DNA from: Qipengyuania sp. S6317L1
Lineage (GTDB): Bacteria; Pseudomonadota; Alphaproteobacteria; Sphingomonadales; Sphingomonadaceae
DNA length: 64,000 nt
Reading direction: 5' to 3'
Assembly (NCBI RefSeq): GCF_023015615.1
Contig: NZ_JALKAJ010000002.1
Coordinates: 1,249,345-1,313,344, forward strand
Shown: positions 15,665 through 24,255 of the stretch, in pieces
How the letters are laid out: every line of letters begins with the position of its first letter
How positions within the stretch are numbered: the stretch's first letter is position 1
Translations under genes and position numbers: made by a program
Notes under the pieces: model-generated
Database searches by the model: none
What the model was told of the DNA's origin: nothing
What the model saw: the letters and a program-made list of their open reading frames with translations, nothing else

Positions 15665-17857
15665 ATGATCCGCACCACCAAGTTTCTCCTTGCAGGAACC
15701 GCCGCCCTCGCGCTGTCGACGGGCGCGTTGGCACAAGACAGCCACCACGACCACGGCCAGCACCAGCCACATGGCCTCACAGACCATCTCGACGATCACG
15801 CCGAAACCGGCAGCGAAGCGACCGCACCGACAATGGATTTCGGTGACTGGGGTGTAGGGCTCGGCACAATCGACGCAAGTGTCGAACCGGGCGATGACTT
15901 CAACGCCTATGTCAACGGCATGTGGATTGCCGCCAACGAAATTCCGGCCGACCGCCAGCGTTATGGTGCATTCGACATGCTGCGCGAAGGCGCGACGCAG
16001 GATGTGAAATCCCTGGTGGAGGGGCTCGTCGCCTCTGATCCGGCGCCCGGCACACAGGCCCGCCGCATCGTCGATGCCTATGCCTCCTACATGGATGTCG
16101 ATGCGATTAATGCGAGCGGCCTTGCACCGGTGCAGCCTTACCTGTCGCAGATTTTCGGCGCCTCGGACCTTGATGCCCTGATGCGCGTATCGGCACAGCC
16201 CGGCTTTCCGTCATTGGTGAGCGCAAACGTCACCATCGATGCGCGCAATCCGACCGACTATGTGGTCGGCATCGGCTTTGATGGCATGGGGCTTCCGGAC
16301 CGCGACTATTACCTTGTCGATTCTGAGAGCAATCTCGAGATCCGCGAGAAATACAAAGCCTTCCTCACCACCATGTTCGATGCAGCAGGCTACGGTGATG
16401 CAGCCGGTGCAGCGCAAGCGGTGTATGCGTTTGAAAAGAAAGTGGCCGAACTCGAATGGTCGCGCCCTGTTCTTCGTATGCCGCAGCTCACCTATAATGT
16501 GCTGACCCCGGAAGAACTCAGCGAAATGGCAGGCGACTTCCCGATTGCAGGCGTTCTTGAGGCATCGCAGCTTGCAGGCCAGAGCCGTTACCTCGCCCGC
16601 CAGCTTCCTCCGACGGACGAAGAGATCGAGACGCTGGGCCTTACCGAGGCGCAGCTTGACATGATCGGCGGCGGCTTGCCGGCCATGATGCAGCTCATCA
16701 GCGAAACCCCGCTGGCAACGATCAAGGCCTATATGGCAAAATCGATGCTCAACGAATACGCAGCCGTTCTGTCGAGCGATCTGGATGACGCAAGCTTCGA
16801 CCTATATGGCCGCGCGATCAACGGGCAGGAAGAGCAGCAGGAACGCTGGAAACGCGCGATCGGCGCGGTCGAAAGCGCCATCGGTGAGCAATTGGGCGCG
16901 CTTTATGTGGCGGAGTATTTCCCGCCAGAAAGCAAGGCGCGCATGGACGAGCTCGTTGCCAACCTCACCAAGTCGATGAACGAGGCGCTCGACCGCAATG
17001 AATGGATGACCGAGGCAACCATCGAAGAGGCGCGCGCCAAGTTGAATGGTTTTGTGCCGATGATCGGCTATCCGGACGAGTTCAAGACCTATGACGGCAT
17101 GGAAATCACCGCCGACAACCCGCTCGCCAATGCGTTTTCGGTGGCATCGTGGTGGGATGCAGAGATGCGCTCGCGCCTCGATGAGAAGGTCGATCCGACC
17201 GAATGGGGCATGACGCCGCAAACGGTGAATGCGTATTACTCGCCGCTCACCAACCGCATCGTATTCCCCGCTGCGATCCTGCAACCGCCATTCTTCAACG
17301 CGAGCGCTGATCCGGCGGTCAATTATGGCGGCATTGGCGCTGTGATCGGGCACGAGATCGGACACGGTTATGACGACCAGGGCTCGCAATTCGATGCCTC
17401 GGGCACTTTGCGCAATTGGTGGCAACCCGAAGATCGCGAGGGTTTCGTCGCCTTCACCGACCAGATGGGCGAATTCATCAAAGCCTACTGCCCTGTCGAG
17501 GGGTCAAACGGTCCCGAGTGCCTTCGCCCCGGCCAATCCATGGGTGAGACGCTGGGCGATGTGGTCGGCCTGCAAATGGCCTACCGCGCCTACAAACTCT
17601 CGCTGAACGGCGAAGAGGCGCCAGTGATCGACGGCCTTACCGGCGATCAACGCTTCTTCCTTGGCTTTGCGCAGATCTGGCGCGGGATGGAGCGTGAGGA
17701 GAGCTTGCGCAACCGCGTGATGACCGCAAACCACCCTCCCGGCGAATTCCGCCTGAACAATGCCGTGCGTCACAATGACGCGTGGTACGAAGCGTTTAAC
17801 GTCACCGAAGAGCACGAACTCTATCTTCCGCCGGAAAAGCGCGTGAAGATCTGGTAA
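15665..17857 (+). CDS. M13 family metallopeptidase (neprilysin/PepO-like), secreted
   Basis: A 730-residue zinc endopeptidase. It starts MIRTTKFLLAGTAALALSTG with a signal peptide ending ALA-Q, then a His-rich stretch (HHDHGQHQPH) that may bind metal. The M13 N-terminal domain follows (DFNAYVNGMWIAANEIP). The zinc motif HEIGH is at residues 563-567, the third ligand in GETLGDVVG, and NAYYSPLTNRIVFPAAILQPPFF matches the family substrate-binding NAFY-type region. Likely periplasmic. Upstream in-frame sequence overlaps the ABC gene and is not part of it. Confidence 0.93.
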   Translation: MIRTTKFLLAGTAALALSTGALAQDSHHDHGQHQPHGLTDHLDDHAETGSEATAPTMDFGDWGVGLGTIDASVEPGDDFNAYVNGMWIAANEIPADRQRYGAFDMLREGATQDVKSLVEGLVASDPAPGTQARRIVDAYASYMDVDAINASGLAPVQPYLSQIFGASDLDALMRVSAQPGFPSLVSANVTIDARNPTDYVVGIGFDGMGLPDRDYYLVDSESNLEIREKYKAFLTTMFDAAGYGDAAGAAQAVYAFEKKVAELEWSRPVLRMPQLTYNVLTPEELSEMAGDFPIAGVLEASQLAGQSRYLARQLPPTDEEIETLGLTEAQLDMIGGGLPAMMQLISETPLATIKAYMAKSMLNEYAAVLSSDLDDASFDLYGRAINGQEEQQERWKRAIGAVESAIGEQLGALYVAEYFPPESKARMDELVANLTKSMNEALDRNEWMTEATIEEARAKLNGFVPMIGYPDEFKTYDGMEITADNPLANAFSVASWWDAEMRSRLDEKVDPTEWGMTPQTVNAYYSPLTNRIVFPAAILQPPFFNASADPAVNYGGIGAVIGHEIGHGYDDQGSQFDASGTLRNWWQPEDREGFVAFTDQMGEFIKAYCPVEGSNGPECLRPGQSMGETLGDVVGLQMAYRAYKLSLNGEEAPVIDGLTGDQRFFLGFAQIWRGMEREESLRNRVMTANHPPGEFRLNNAVRHNDAWYEAFNVTEEHELYLPPEKRVKIW

Positions 17858-17922
17858 AAAACGCGGACGTTTTGCGTCTTTGAAATTGACATGGGCCCGG
17901 CTTCATTCATGGAGTTGGGCCT

Positions 17923-18780
17923 ATGTCGTTTTTGCAGCTTCTTATTATCGCTGTGGTGCAGGGCATCACCGAATTTCTGCCGATTTCATCGTCGGGACAC
18001 CTTATTCTGATCTCGGTCTTCACCGACTTTCAGGATCAGGGCCCGCTGATTGATGTGGCGGTGCACGTGGGCTCGCTGCTTGCGATCATCGTCTACTTTT
18101 TCAAGGACGTGCTGGTGCTGGCGCGCGGCGGATTTGCGAGCATTGGGGTGGGCACATCGGCCCCCAATGCGCCCGCTGAACGCAAATTGTTCTGGTGGAT
18201 CGTGCTGGGCACTATTCCGGCGGTTGCCTTTGGGCTCGCGATTAAGCTCGGGGCGTTCAATTCCATCGCCGAAACTTGGTTCAACATTACCATAGTCGAT
18301 GATGATCTGATGAGCTCGATCCGGTTCACCGATCTCATCGCCTTCAACCTTATCTTCTACGGTATCCTTCTGGGTCTTGCAGACACGGTGGGCCGGGAGG
18401 TCAAGGCGTTCGAGGATATGAGTTGGCGCGACGGGCTGATCGTCGGCATTGCTCAGGCGCTGGCAATTATTCCCGGCACATCGCGTTCGGGCGTCACCAT
18501 GACCGCGGCGCGCTTCCTCGGTTACAAGCGGGTCGAGGCCGCGCGCTTCTCCTTCCTCTTGTCGATCCCGGCTGTCGCCGGTGCGGGCGTGCTGATCGTG
18601 CCCGAGATATTCGAGGCAGGCATGGCGCTTGCAATCGATGCGCTTATCGCAGGGGTGCTGACGTTCCTTTCAGCCTTTGCCACCATGTATTTCCTGATGA
18701 ACTTCCTCAAACGCGCCTCCATGCTGGTTTTTGTCATCTACCGGGTGGCTATGGGCGCAGGGCTGCTCTATTTCTTCTAA
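17923..18780 (+). CDS. uppP: Undecaprenyl-diphosphatase UppP (BacA)
   Basis: A 285-residue integral membrane phosphatase that recycles undecaprenyl pyrophosphate for peptidoglycan and O-glycan synthesis. Motif 1 QGITEFLPISSSGHL and motif 2 PGTSRSGVTMTAARFLGY contain the catalytic Glu, Ser and Arg residues. About eight TM segments are visible. It is followed after two bases by a small membrane protein gene, suggesting one transcript. High expression of this family gives bacitracin tolerance, but here it is a housekeeping gene. Confidence 0.96.
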   Translation: MSFLQLLIIAVVQGITEFLPISSSGHLILISVFTDFQDQGPLIDVAVHVGSLLAIIVYFFKDVLVLARGGFASIGVGTSAPNAPAERKLFWWIVLGTIPAVAFGLAIKLGAFNSIAETWFNITIVDDDLMSSIRFTDLIAFNLIFYGILLGLADTVGREVKAFEDMSWRDGLIVGIAQALAIIPGTSRSGVTMTAARFLGYKRVEAARFSFLLSIPAVAGAGVLIVPEIFEAGMALAIDALIAGVLTFLSAFATMYFLMNFLKRASMLVFVIYRVAMGAGLLYFF

Positions 18781-18782
18781 TC

Positions 18783-19034
18783 ATGGCACTGATTATTCTC
18801 ATCAACATTGGCGCGTTGCTCGGCTGGCTTGGCTCCATCATCTTGCGGCTGGATGCTCCGGGCGCGGTGCTGCGCATGATCCTCATCGCCATGCTGACCA
18901 GCCTTGTGGCGGGACTCGTCGGCAACAGCGGGACCGTTCTGGGGTCGCTCAGCTGGCTGGGATTTGGCGCAGCAGTGGGGGCGACACTGCCAGCAATCGT
19001 CGGTTACTACGCCTTCGTAACACGCGACGTTTAA
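18783..19034 (+). CDS. Small hydrophobic membrane protein
   Basis: An 83-residue protein with three short hydrophobic helices (about 3-20, 28-44, 52-76) rich in Gly. It begins two bases after the uppP stop, so it is probably co-translated. Its stop shares TTAA with the stop of phhA on the opposite strand (overlap 19031-19034). I do not recognise a family. Confidence 0.65.
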   Translation: MALIILINIGALLGWLGSIILRLDAPGAVLRMILIAMLTSLVAGLVGNSGTVLGSLSWLGFGAAVGATLPAIVGYYAFVTRDV

Positions 19035-19981
19035 ATCGGGGCAGCGCCCGAGCCATTGCCCCCGCGAAGGTGATATTCCTGTGTCCCGCGGTTCACGACA
19101 TTATCGACGTCGATCACCGCCGAATTGGCATAGGTGAAGCCGGGCGCAAGATTACGGTATAGCCGGTCAAAATCGCGCTCCACCGTCTGGCGATAAAGAT
19201 CGTCAAAACTCTCGATCACGAAGTAGGTCGGCTGCAGATCGCTGATCACGTAATCGGTGCGCATCACGCGGTCGACATTGAGCATGATGCGGTTGGGGCT
19301 TTGCGCCTCGACCGCAAATTTCGCCTCTGTTGGCCCTGAAAGGATGCCCGCGCCATAGGCTCGAATTCCTTCCGCCTCTTCGATCAGACCGAATTCGACC
19401 GTGTACCAGTAAAGCGCGCCCAAAGCCTTCAGCCGGTTGTAGCGCATCGCCTTCCACCCGGCGCGGCCATACTCCTGCATATAATCGGCAAAGACCGGAT
19501 CGGTAAGCATCGGCACATGGCCGAACACGTCGTGGAAGACGTCGGGCTCCTGAATATAGTCAAATGTCTCGCGCGTGCGGATAAAATTGCCGGCCGGAAA
19601 GCGGCGGTTGGCAAGGTGCCAGAAAAATACGTGATCGGGGATCAGCATCGGCACAGGAATGACGCTCCACCCCGTCAGCTTGTCCAGTTCTTCCGACAAT
19701 TCGCCAAATTCGGGGATGCCGCCGCGCGACAGGTCCAATTTATCAAGCCCAGCCATAAACGCACTCGCCGCGCGACCGGGCAGCACTTCCATCTGGCGCG
19801 CGAAGAGGGCGTTCCACACGCTATGGTCTTCGGAAGTGTAGTTGGTTTGCGCAGGTTCGACCCAATCCTCGCCCACGTGCTCAGGCCGCGCGAGCGGGGC
19901 GGTGAACACCTCATCCCCCAGCTCTGGAAGTGCGGTGAAATCGGTGTCAGTGTGATGCGACGTGTTTTCGGGCGTAGCCAT
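19031..19981 (-). CDS. phhA: Phenylalanine 4-monooxygenase
   Basis: A 316-residue non-haem iron, tetrahydropterin-dependent hydroxylase converting phenylalanine to tyrosine. The iron ligands are His150 and His155 in DVFHDVFGHVPML and Glu196 in YWYTVEFGL. Bacterial enzymes are about 260-300 residues and lack the eukaryotic ACT domain, as here. No Shine-Dalgarno is visible; instead a perfect 14-bp palindrome ends three bases before the ATG, so the message may be leaderless and repressor-controlled. It diverges from ppk2. Confidence 0.95.
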   Translation of the reverse strand: MATPENTSHHTDTDFTALPELGDEVFTAPLARPEHVGEDWVEPAQTNYTSEDHSVWNALFARQMEVLPGRAASAFMAGLDKLDLSRGGIPEFGELSEELDKLTGWSVIPVPMLIPDHVFFWHLANRRFPAGNFIRTRETFDYIQEPDVFHDVFGHVPMLTDPVFADYMQEYGRAGWKAMRYNRLKALGALYWYTVEFGLIEEAEGIRAYGAGILSGPTEAKFAVEAQSPNRIMLNVDRVMRTDYVISDLQPTYFVIESFDDLYRQTVERDFDRLYRNLAPGFTYANSAVIDVDNVVNRGTQEYHLRGGNGSGAAPI

Positions 19982-19984
19982 ATA

Positions 19985-19998
19985 GTATCATATGATAC
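19985..19998. promoter_or_regulatory. Perfect palindrome GTATCATATGATAC at the phhA start
   Basis: A 14-bp exact palindrome lies three bases upstream of the phhA ATG and 38 bases upstream of ppk2. On the phhA strand it contains TATGAT, a plausible -10 element, so a bound repressor would block transcription start directly. It is the only perfect even-length palindrome of this size I noticed in an intergenic region here. Confidence 0.55.
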
Positions 19999-20036
19999 CA
20001 CTCGCCCGCGTCTGCAAGTACAATAGGGGGCACCAC

Positions 20037-20813
20037 ATGGCGCTGAAGGGTAAGGAATACCGCGAATTTTTGGAGCCGCTGACCGAGGAGCTGGTCGGCA
20101 TGGCGCGCTGGGCCAAGGCGACGGGCGCGCGGATCGTGGTGATCTTCGAGGGGCGCGATACGGCGGGCAAGGGCGGTGCGATCAGGGCGGTTCGCGACAA
20201 GCTGAACCCGCGCCAGTGCCGCACCGTCGCGCTTTCCAAGCCGAGCGAAGAAGAGCAGACCCAGTGGTATTTCCAGCGTTATATCTGCCACCTGCCCCAT
20301 GCTGGCGAAATCGTCCTGTTCGACCGCTCGTGGTACAACCGCGCCGGGGTGGAACGGGTTATGGGCTATTGCTCGGAAGAAGAGGCTGAGGCGTTTCTTG
20401 AAGTGACGCCGGCGTTTGAAAAGATGCTCACCGATGATGGCATATTGCTGTTCAAATACTGGCTGACCACCGATCAGGAGCGGCAGGAAGAGCGGTTGAA
20501 GGAGCGCGGCGAAGACCCGCTCAAACGTTGGAAACTTTCGCCCGTCGACCTTGCCGCGCGCGAGAAATACCAGGCTTATACCGATGCGCGTGAGGCGATG
20601 TTGAAGGCGACGCACACGCGCCATGCGCCGTGGACGCTGATTGATTTCAACGATCAGAAGCGCGGGCGGCTGACGCTCATCCGCGACCTGCTCGACCGCC
20701 TGCCCGATATGCACATCGAGCCGCCTGCGATCGAATTTCCAGACCTAGGGCACGAGCCATTCGAGGAAAGCTATGGCGTGATCGAGCCGCTTGAGCCTTA
20801 TCCGATTGACTAG
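20037..20813 (+). CDS. ppk2: Polyphosphate kinase 2 family protein
   Basis: A 258-residue PPK2 that transfers phosphate between polyphosphate and nucleoside di- or monophosphates. Walker A is EGRDTAGKGGAI (about residues 38-49), the lid region follows with RQCRTVALSKPSEEEQTQWYFQRY, and Walker B is VLFDRSWYNRAGVERVMG. Single-domain length fits class I or III. The ATG at 20037 follows AGGGGG; upstream in-frame sequence is not conserved. The stop overlaps that of the convergent hydratase gene in CTAG. Confidence 0.93.
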   Translation: MALKGKEYREFLEPLTEELVGMARWAKATGARIVVIFEGRDTAGKGGAIRAVRDKLNPRQCRTVALSKPSEEEQTQWYFQRYICHLPHAGEIVLFDRSWYNRAGVERVMGYCSEEEAEAFLEVTPAFEKMLTDDGILLFKYWLTTDQERQEERLKERGEDPLKRWKLSPVDLAAREKYQAYTDAREAMLKATHTRHAPWTLIDFNDQKRGRLTLIRDLLDRLPDMHIEPPAIEFPDLGHEPFEESYGVIEPLEPYPID

Positions 20814-21658
20814 AAGCTGGCGCTCGCCCTGGTGATCTGTCGCCCGTCGCTGGCAAAGGCGCCGAGTTCAAATCCATCCTCGCTTTTGCGCATCACAAGG
20901 TTGAGCGCATCGCCTGCAATCGCCGGCGAGACCCCCCGGAAGGCAAAATGCCGCAGCCGGTTTTCGCCAAGTTCGCCTGCCGCCATCTGCAAAAGCATTG
21001 AGGCGGTGAGCGGCCCGTGCACGACAAGTCCGCGATATCGTTCGACATCGCTCGCATAGGGAGCGTCATAATGGATGCGGTGGGTGTTGAAGGTGAGCGC
21101 CGAATAGCGGAACAACAGCCGCTCATCGGGAGTGACGAGACGGTGCGCATCCCATTCGCTTGGATCAAATGCGCCATCGCCCGGCTCCGGCGGGCTGAGC
21201 GGCGCATCAGGGGCCGCGGCATCGCGGTAAACGAGCGTTTGTGTCTCGCTCACTGAAAGCGTGCCGTTCGCGACCGTTTCATGCTCGACATTGACAAAGG
21301 CCAGCTTGCCCGACGCGCCCTCTTTCTCGGCTATCGAGGCGATGCGGCTGGTGCGCTTGACGACTGCGCCCACCGCAATGGGCGCAATGAACCGGATATC
21401 GCTTGAGGCCCACATACGGCGGGGCAGGGGGAAGGGCGGGAAGAAGCTGTCGGGGCTTTCATCGCGCGCAGGGTGGCCGTCTTCACCAAGCGCCGAGGTA
21501 GGGGCATCGGGCGTGCACAGGACGAAATGGATCCCCTGCGGCATGATCCAGCGTTCTGGCATGGGAATGTCGAGGGTCGCGCACCACTGCGCCGCCGTTT
21601 GCGGGGTGAGCGTGTCATGCGCCTCCTGCTCGCGCCCGATCCACGTCTCGAAGCTCAT
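20810..21658 (-). CDS. FAS1-like/MaoC N-terminal dehydratase (mesaconyl-C4-CoA hydratase-like)
   Basis: A 282-residue double-hotdog hydratase. The N-terminal half has PLPRRMWASSDIRFIAPIAVG, and the C-terminal half carries FRYSALTFNTHRIHYDAPYA and GLVVHGPLTASMLLQ. This is the pattern of the HTD2/Meh group (mesaconyl-C4-CoA hydratase and 3-hydroxyacyl-thioester dehydratases). As last gene of the acyl-CoA operon it probably hydrates the enoyl-CoA made by the dehydrogenase. The ATG has AGGACAGGACA upstream and lies ten bases after the thiolase stop. Confidence 0.85.
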   Translation of the reverse strand: MSFETWIGREQEAHDTLTPQTAAQWCATLDIPMPERWIMPQGIHFVLCTPDAPTSALGEDGHPARDESPDSFFPPFPLPRRMWASSDIRFIAPIAVGAVVKRTSRIASIAEKEGASGKLAFVNVEHETVANGTLSVSETQTLVYRDAAAPDAPLSPPEPGDGAFDPSEWDAHRLVTPDERLLFRYSALTFNTHRIHYDAPYASDVERYRGLVVHGPLTASMLLQMAAGELGENRLRHFAFRGVSPAIAGDALNLVMRKSEDGFELGAFASDGRQITRASASF

Positions 21659-21668
21659 TGTCCTGTCC

Positions 21669-22907
21669 TCATTGTGCGCGCTCAAAGACGGCGGCGATAC
21701 CCTGGCCCCCGCCAATGCACATGGTTTCAAGGCCATAGCGCGCGCCCCTACGGTGCATTTCGGCTGCCATATCGGCAAGGATACGCCCGCCGGTTGCGCC
21801 AATCGGGTGGCCCAGCGAGATGCCGGAACCGTTGACGTTGAGGATATCGCGGCGCGAATCATCATCGCTCCAGCCCCAGCCTTTGAGAACGGCGAGGACT
21901 TGTGGGGCAAAGGCTTCGTTCAATTCGACAAGGTCGATATCGTCCCAGCTGTAACCGCGCCGTTCGAAGAGCCTCTGGGTCGCGGGCACGGGTCCGATGC
22001 CCATGCGCGATGGATCGCACCCTGCCGCTGCCCAGCCGCCGAACCAGAGCGATGGGGTAAGGCCCAGCTCTTCGAGCTTGTCTTCTGCCACCACAAGGCA
22101 GGCGGCGGCGGCATCGTTCTGCTGGCTGGCATTGCCTGCGGTAACGATGGCTTGCGGGTCGCGCTTGCCGTCGATGGCGCGAAGTTTGCCGAGCGTTTCC
22201 ATCGAGGCGTCCGTGCGGAAACCTTCATCCTTCGCGAAAGTCACCGGATCGCCGCGCCGTTGAGGAACATCGACGGTGACAAGGTGGTCGTCAAACTTGC
22301 CCGCTTCCCAGGCCGCTGCGGCTTGTCTGTGCGAGCGCACGGCATAGGCGTCCGCTTCCTCGCGGGTGATGTTGTAATCTTTTGCAAGATTGTCGGCCGT
22401 CTCGATCATGCCGGTTATCACGCCAAACCGCTCAATCGGCTGGCTCATCAGTCGGCCCCGCGACAAGCGGTCATAAAGCGTAATATCGCCCATGCGCTGT
22501 CCCCCGCGACCTTGCAAAGTGTAGTGCTCGACATTGGACATGCTCTCGCACCCGCCAGCGACCACGACGTCCGCCATACCCGTTTCAACCATCATCGCCG
22601 CATTGGCGACCGCTTGCAGGCCGGAGCCGCAGCGGCGGTCGAGCTGGTATCCGGGCACTTCCAATGGCAGGCCAGCAGCAAGCCATGACCAGTGGCCAAT
22701 CGCAGGGGCCTCTCCATTGCCGTAGCCTTGGGAGAAAACCACATCGTCGACGCGTTCCGGGTCGATGCCAGAACGCTCCACCAGTGCTTTCAGGATAACC
22801 GCGCCAAGCTCGCCCGCATTCAGGCTGGAAAGCCCGCCGAGGAATTTGCCGACGGGGGTGCGAAGGGGCGAAACAATGGCTGCGCGCCGGGAGACGGGGT
22901 TTGACAT
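21669..22907 (-). CDS. Acetyl-CoA C-acyltransferase (thiolase) of the acyl-CoA operon
   Basis: A 412-residue thiolase. The nucleophile is Cys93 in DRRCGSGLQAV, the His in GISLGHPIGATGGRI, and the second Cys in ETMCIGGGQGIAAVF. It should cleave the 3-ketoacyl-CoA formed at the end of a beta-oxidation-like round. Its ATG overlaps the stop of the CoA-transferase in TAATG, indicating translational coupling. Its active-site loops differ from those of the 6308-7489 thiolase, so the two probably serve different substrates. Confidence 0.93.
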   Translation of the reverse strand: MSNPVSRRAAIVSPLRTPVGKFLGGLSSLNAGELGAVILKALVERSGIDPERVDDVVFSQGYGNGEAPAIGHWSWLAAGLPLEVPGYQLDRRCGSGLQAVANAAMMVETGMADVVVAGGCESMSNVEHYTLQGRGGQRMGDITLYDRLSRGRLMSQPIERFGVITGMIETADNLAKDYNITREEADAYAVRSHRQAAAAWEAGKFDDHLVTVDVPQRRGDPVTFAKDEGFRTDASMETLGKLRAIDGKRDPQAIVTAGNASQQNDAAAACLVVAEDKLEELGLTPSLWFGGWAAAGCDPSRMGIGPVPATQRLFERRGYSWDDIDLVELNEAFAPQVLAVLKGWGWSDDDSRRDILNVNGSGISLGHPIGATGGRILADMAAEMHRRGARYGLETMCIGGGQGIAAVFERAQ

Positions 22908-24151
22908 TAGCGGTTCCTGTAATCGGCGTTTTCATCGGATAGCGAAACGGTGCCAGCATCAATCAGCTTGGCGATGGCACCGGAAGAAAGGCCCAACCTG
23001 TCGGCCAACACTTCTTCGGAATGTTGCCCGAGGAAAGGCGCGGGCGCAGGGTCTCCGGCCTCGCGCTCAGGCATATTGGCGAAGCTGCGCGTGGCAGGAT
23101 AGTCAAAGCCCGACGGGTTTGCAGGCGATGGTCCGAACAGCGGATTGTTATCGACAAGCACCGGATCGGTCGATGCCTCGTGATGCGAGCGGTATTTTTC
23201 GAAGGTACAGCCCTGATCCGCCATGCGGCCTGAAAGCGTGTCATAGTCGAAGCTGTCTGCGGCCGTCTGGAAGAGGTCGAAGAGGCGGTGGCGGTTTTCG
23301 AAACGCGGGCGGTCACCGGCATCGAAATCCACGCCAAGCTCTTTTTCGAGCGTTGCGATCTCATCGGCCACATCGAAGGCAGCGACAAGGCCGGTCCATT
23401 GTTTTGCCGTAAGCGCTGCGACCATGAAACGGGTTCCGCAACTGGCCTGAAAATCGCGCCCGAACGCGCCCCAGATAGCATTGCCCAACCGCTGACGATC
23501 GGACCCGCGATAGAGCATTTCGGCCATGGTGCCCGAATTTGCCATCGTCCCAATCGCAACATCGCCCAAAGGCACGCGCATCTCTGACCCCTCGCCGGTG
23601 GCGGCGCGATTGTGCAGGGCCGTCATCAGGGCAAAGGCGCTGTATGCGCCGGTGATGAAATCCCATGCGGGAAGTGGCTGGCTAACCGGAGGTGCGGTTT
23701 GCGCGTCCCACTCTTCAGGTCCCGTCATAAGGGGATAGCCGGCGGCGGCATTGACGGTGAAATCCATCGCCTGGCGCCCGTCGTGCCAGCCCATGATCCG
23801 CACGCTCACCATATCATCACGTTTTGCTCGCATGGCTGCATGGCTGAGGAAGCTTTTCTCAGGCAGATTGGTGATGCACTGTCCTGTCTTGGCGGCCAGC
23901 TCCACGCATAGTTCGCGCCCCTCTCCACTGCGCAGGTCGAGGGCGACCGACTTCTTCGCGCGGTTCAAATTCTCCCACGAAAGCGAGCGGCCTTCCTTGG
24001 TCAGCATATATCGGTCGTAATCAAGCCCGCCTGCCTTGTGATCGACGCGAATGACCTCCGCGCCCATTTGCGCGCAGTAAAGCCCCGCTGTCGGTGAGGC
24101 GACGAAGCTGGAGACTTCGATGATCGAGAGGTCGTTGAGGAGTTTATACAA
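22907..24151 (-). CDS. CaiB/BaiF family CoA-transferase (class III)
   Basis: A 414-residue family III CoA-transferase or racemase-like protein. It opens LLNDLSIIEVSSFVASPTAG with AQMGAEVIRVDHKAGGLDYDR, the classic N-terminal fold. The likely catalytic Asp is in LPAWDFITGAYSAF (about residue 168). It would activate a carboxylic acid by moving CoA from a donor thioester. The start appears to be TTG (24151), since no ATG or GTG fits the conserved N-terminus. Its Shine-Dalgarno-like GGGGA lies inside a small hairpin. Confidence 0.88.
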   Translation of the reverse strand: MYKLLNDLSIIEVSSFVASPTAGLYCAQMGAEVIRVDHKAGGLDYDRYMLTKEGRSLSWENLNRAKKSVALDLRSGEGRELCVELAAKTGQCITNLPEKSFLSHAAMRAKRDDMVSVRIMGWHDGRQAMDFTVNAAAGYPLMTGPEEWDAQTAPPVSQPLPAWDFITGAYSAFALMTALHNRAATGEGSEMRVPLGDVAIGTMANSGTMAEMLYRGSDRQRLGNAIWGAFGRDFQASCGTRFMVAALTAKQWTGLVAAFDVADEIATLEKELGVDFDAGDRPRFENRHRLFDLFQTAADSFDYDTLSGRMADQGCTFEKYRSHHEASTDPVLVDNNPLFGPSPANPSGFDYPATRSFANMPEREAGDPAPAPFLGQHSEEVLADRLGLSSGAIAKLIDAGTVSLSDENADYRNR

Positions 24152-24158
24152 TCGTGAT

Positions 24159-24174
24159 CCCCGTAAAGGCGGGG
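24159..24174 (-). promoter_or_regulatory. Hairpin covering the ribosome site of the CoA-transferase
   Basis: CCCCG (24159-24163) pairs with CGGGG (24170-24174) around a six-base loop. On the transcribed minus strand the CGGGG arm nearest the TTG start is the only Shine-Dalgarno-like sequence. The stem could therefore control translation or mark RNA processing between the dehydrogenase and CoA-transferase. The same core occurs in the REP-like hairpins elsewhere in the window. Confidence 0.45.
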
Positions 24175-24255
24175 GCCCTGCTTCTCATGGACCCCCTGAT
24201 GTAGGTTATCTGGTTTCCCGCGCCCGGCGTTTGCGGCGCGGAAATGACGGGTTGG

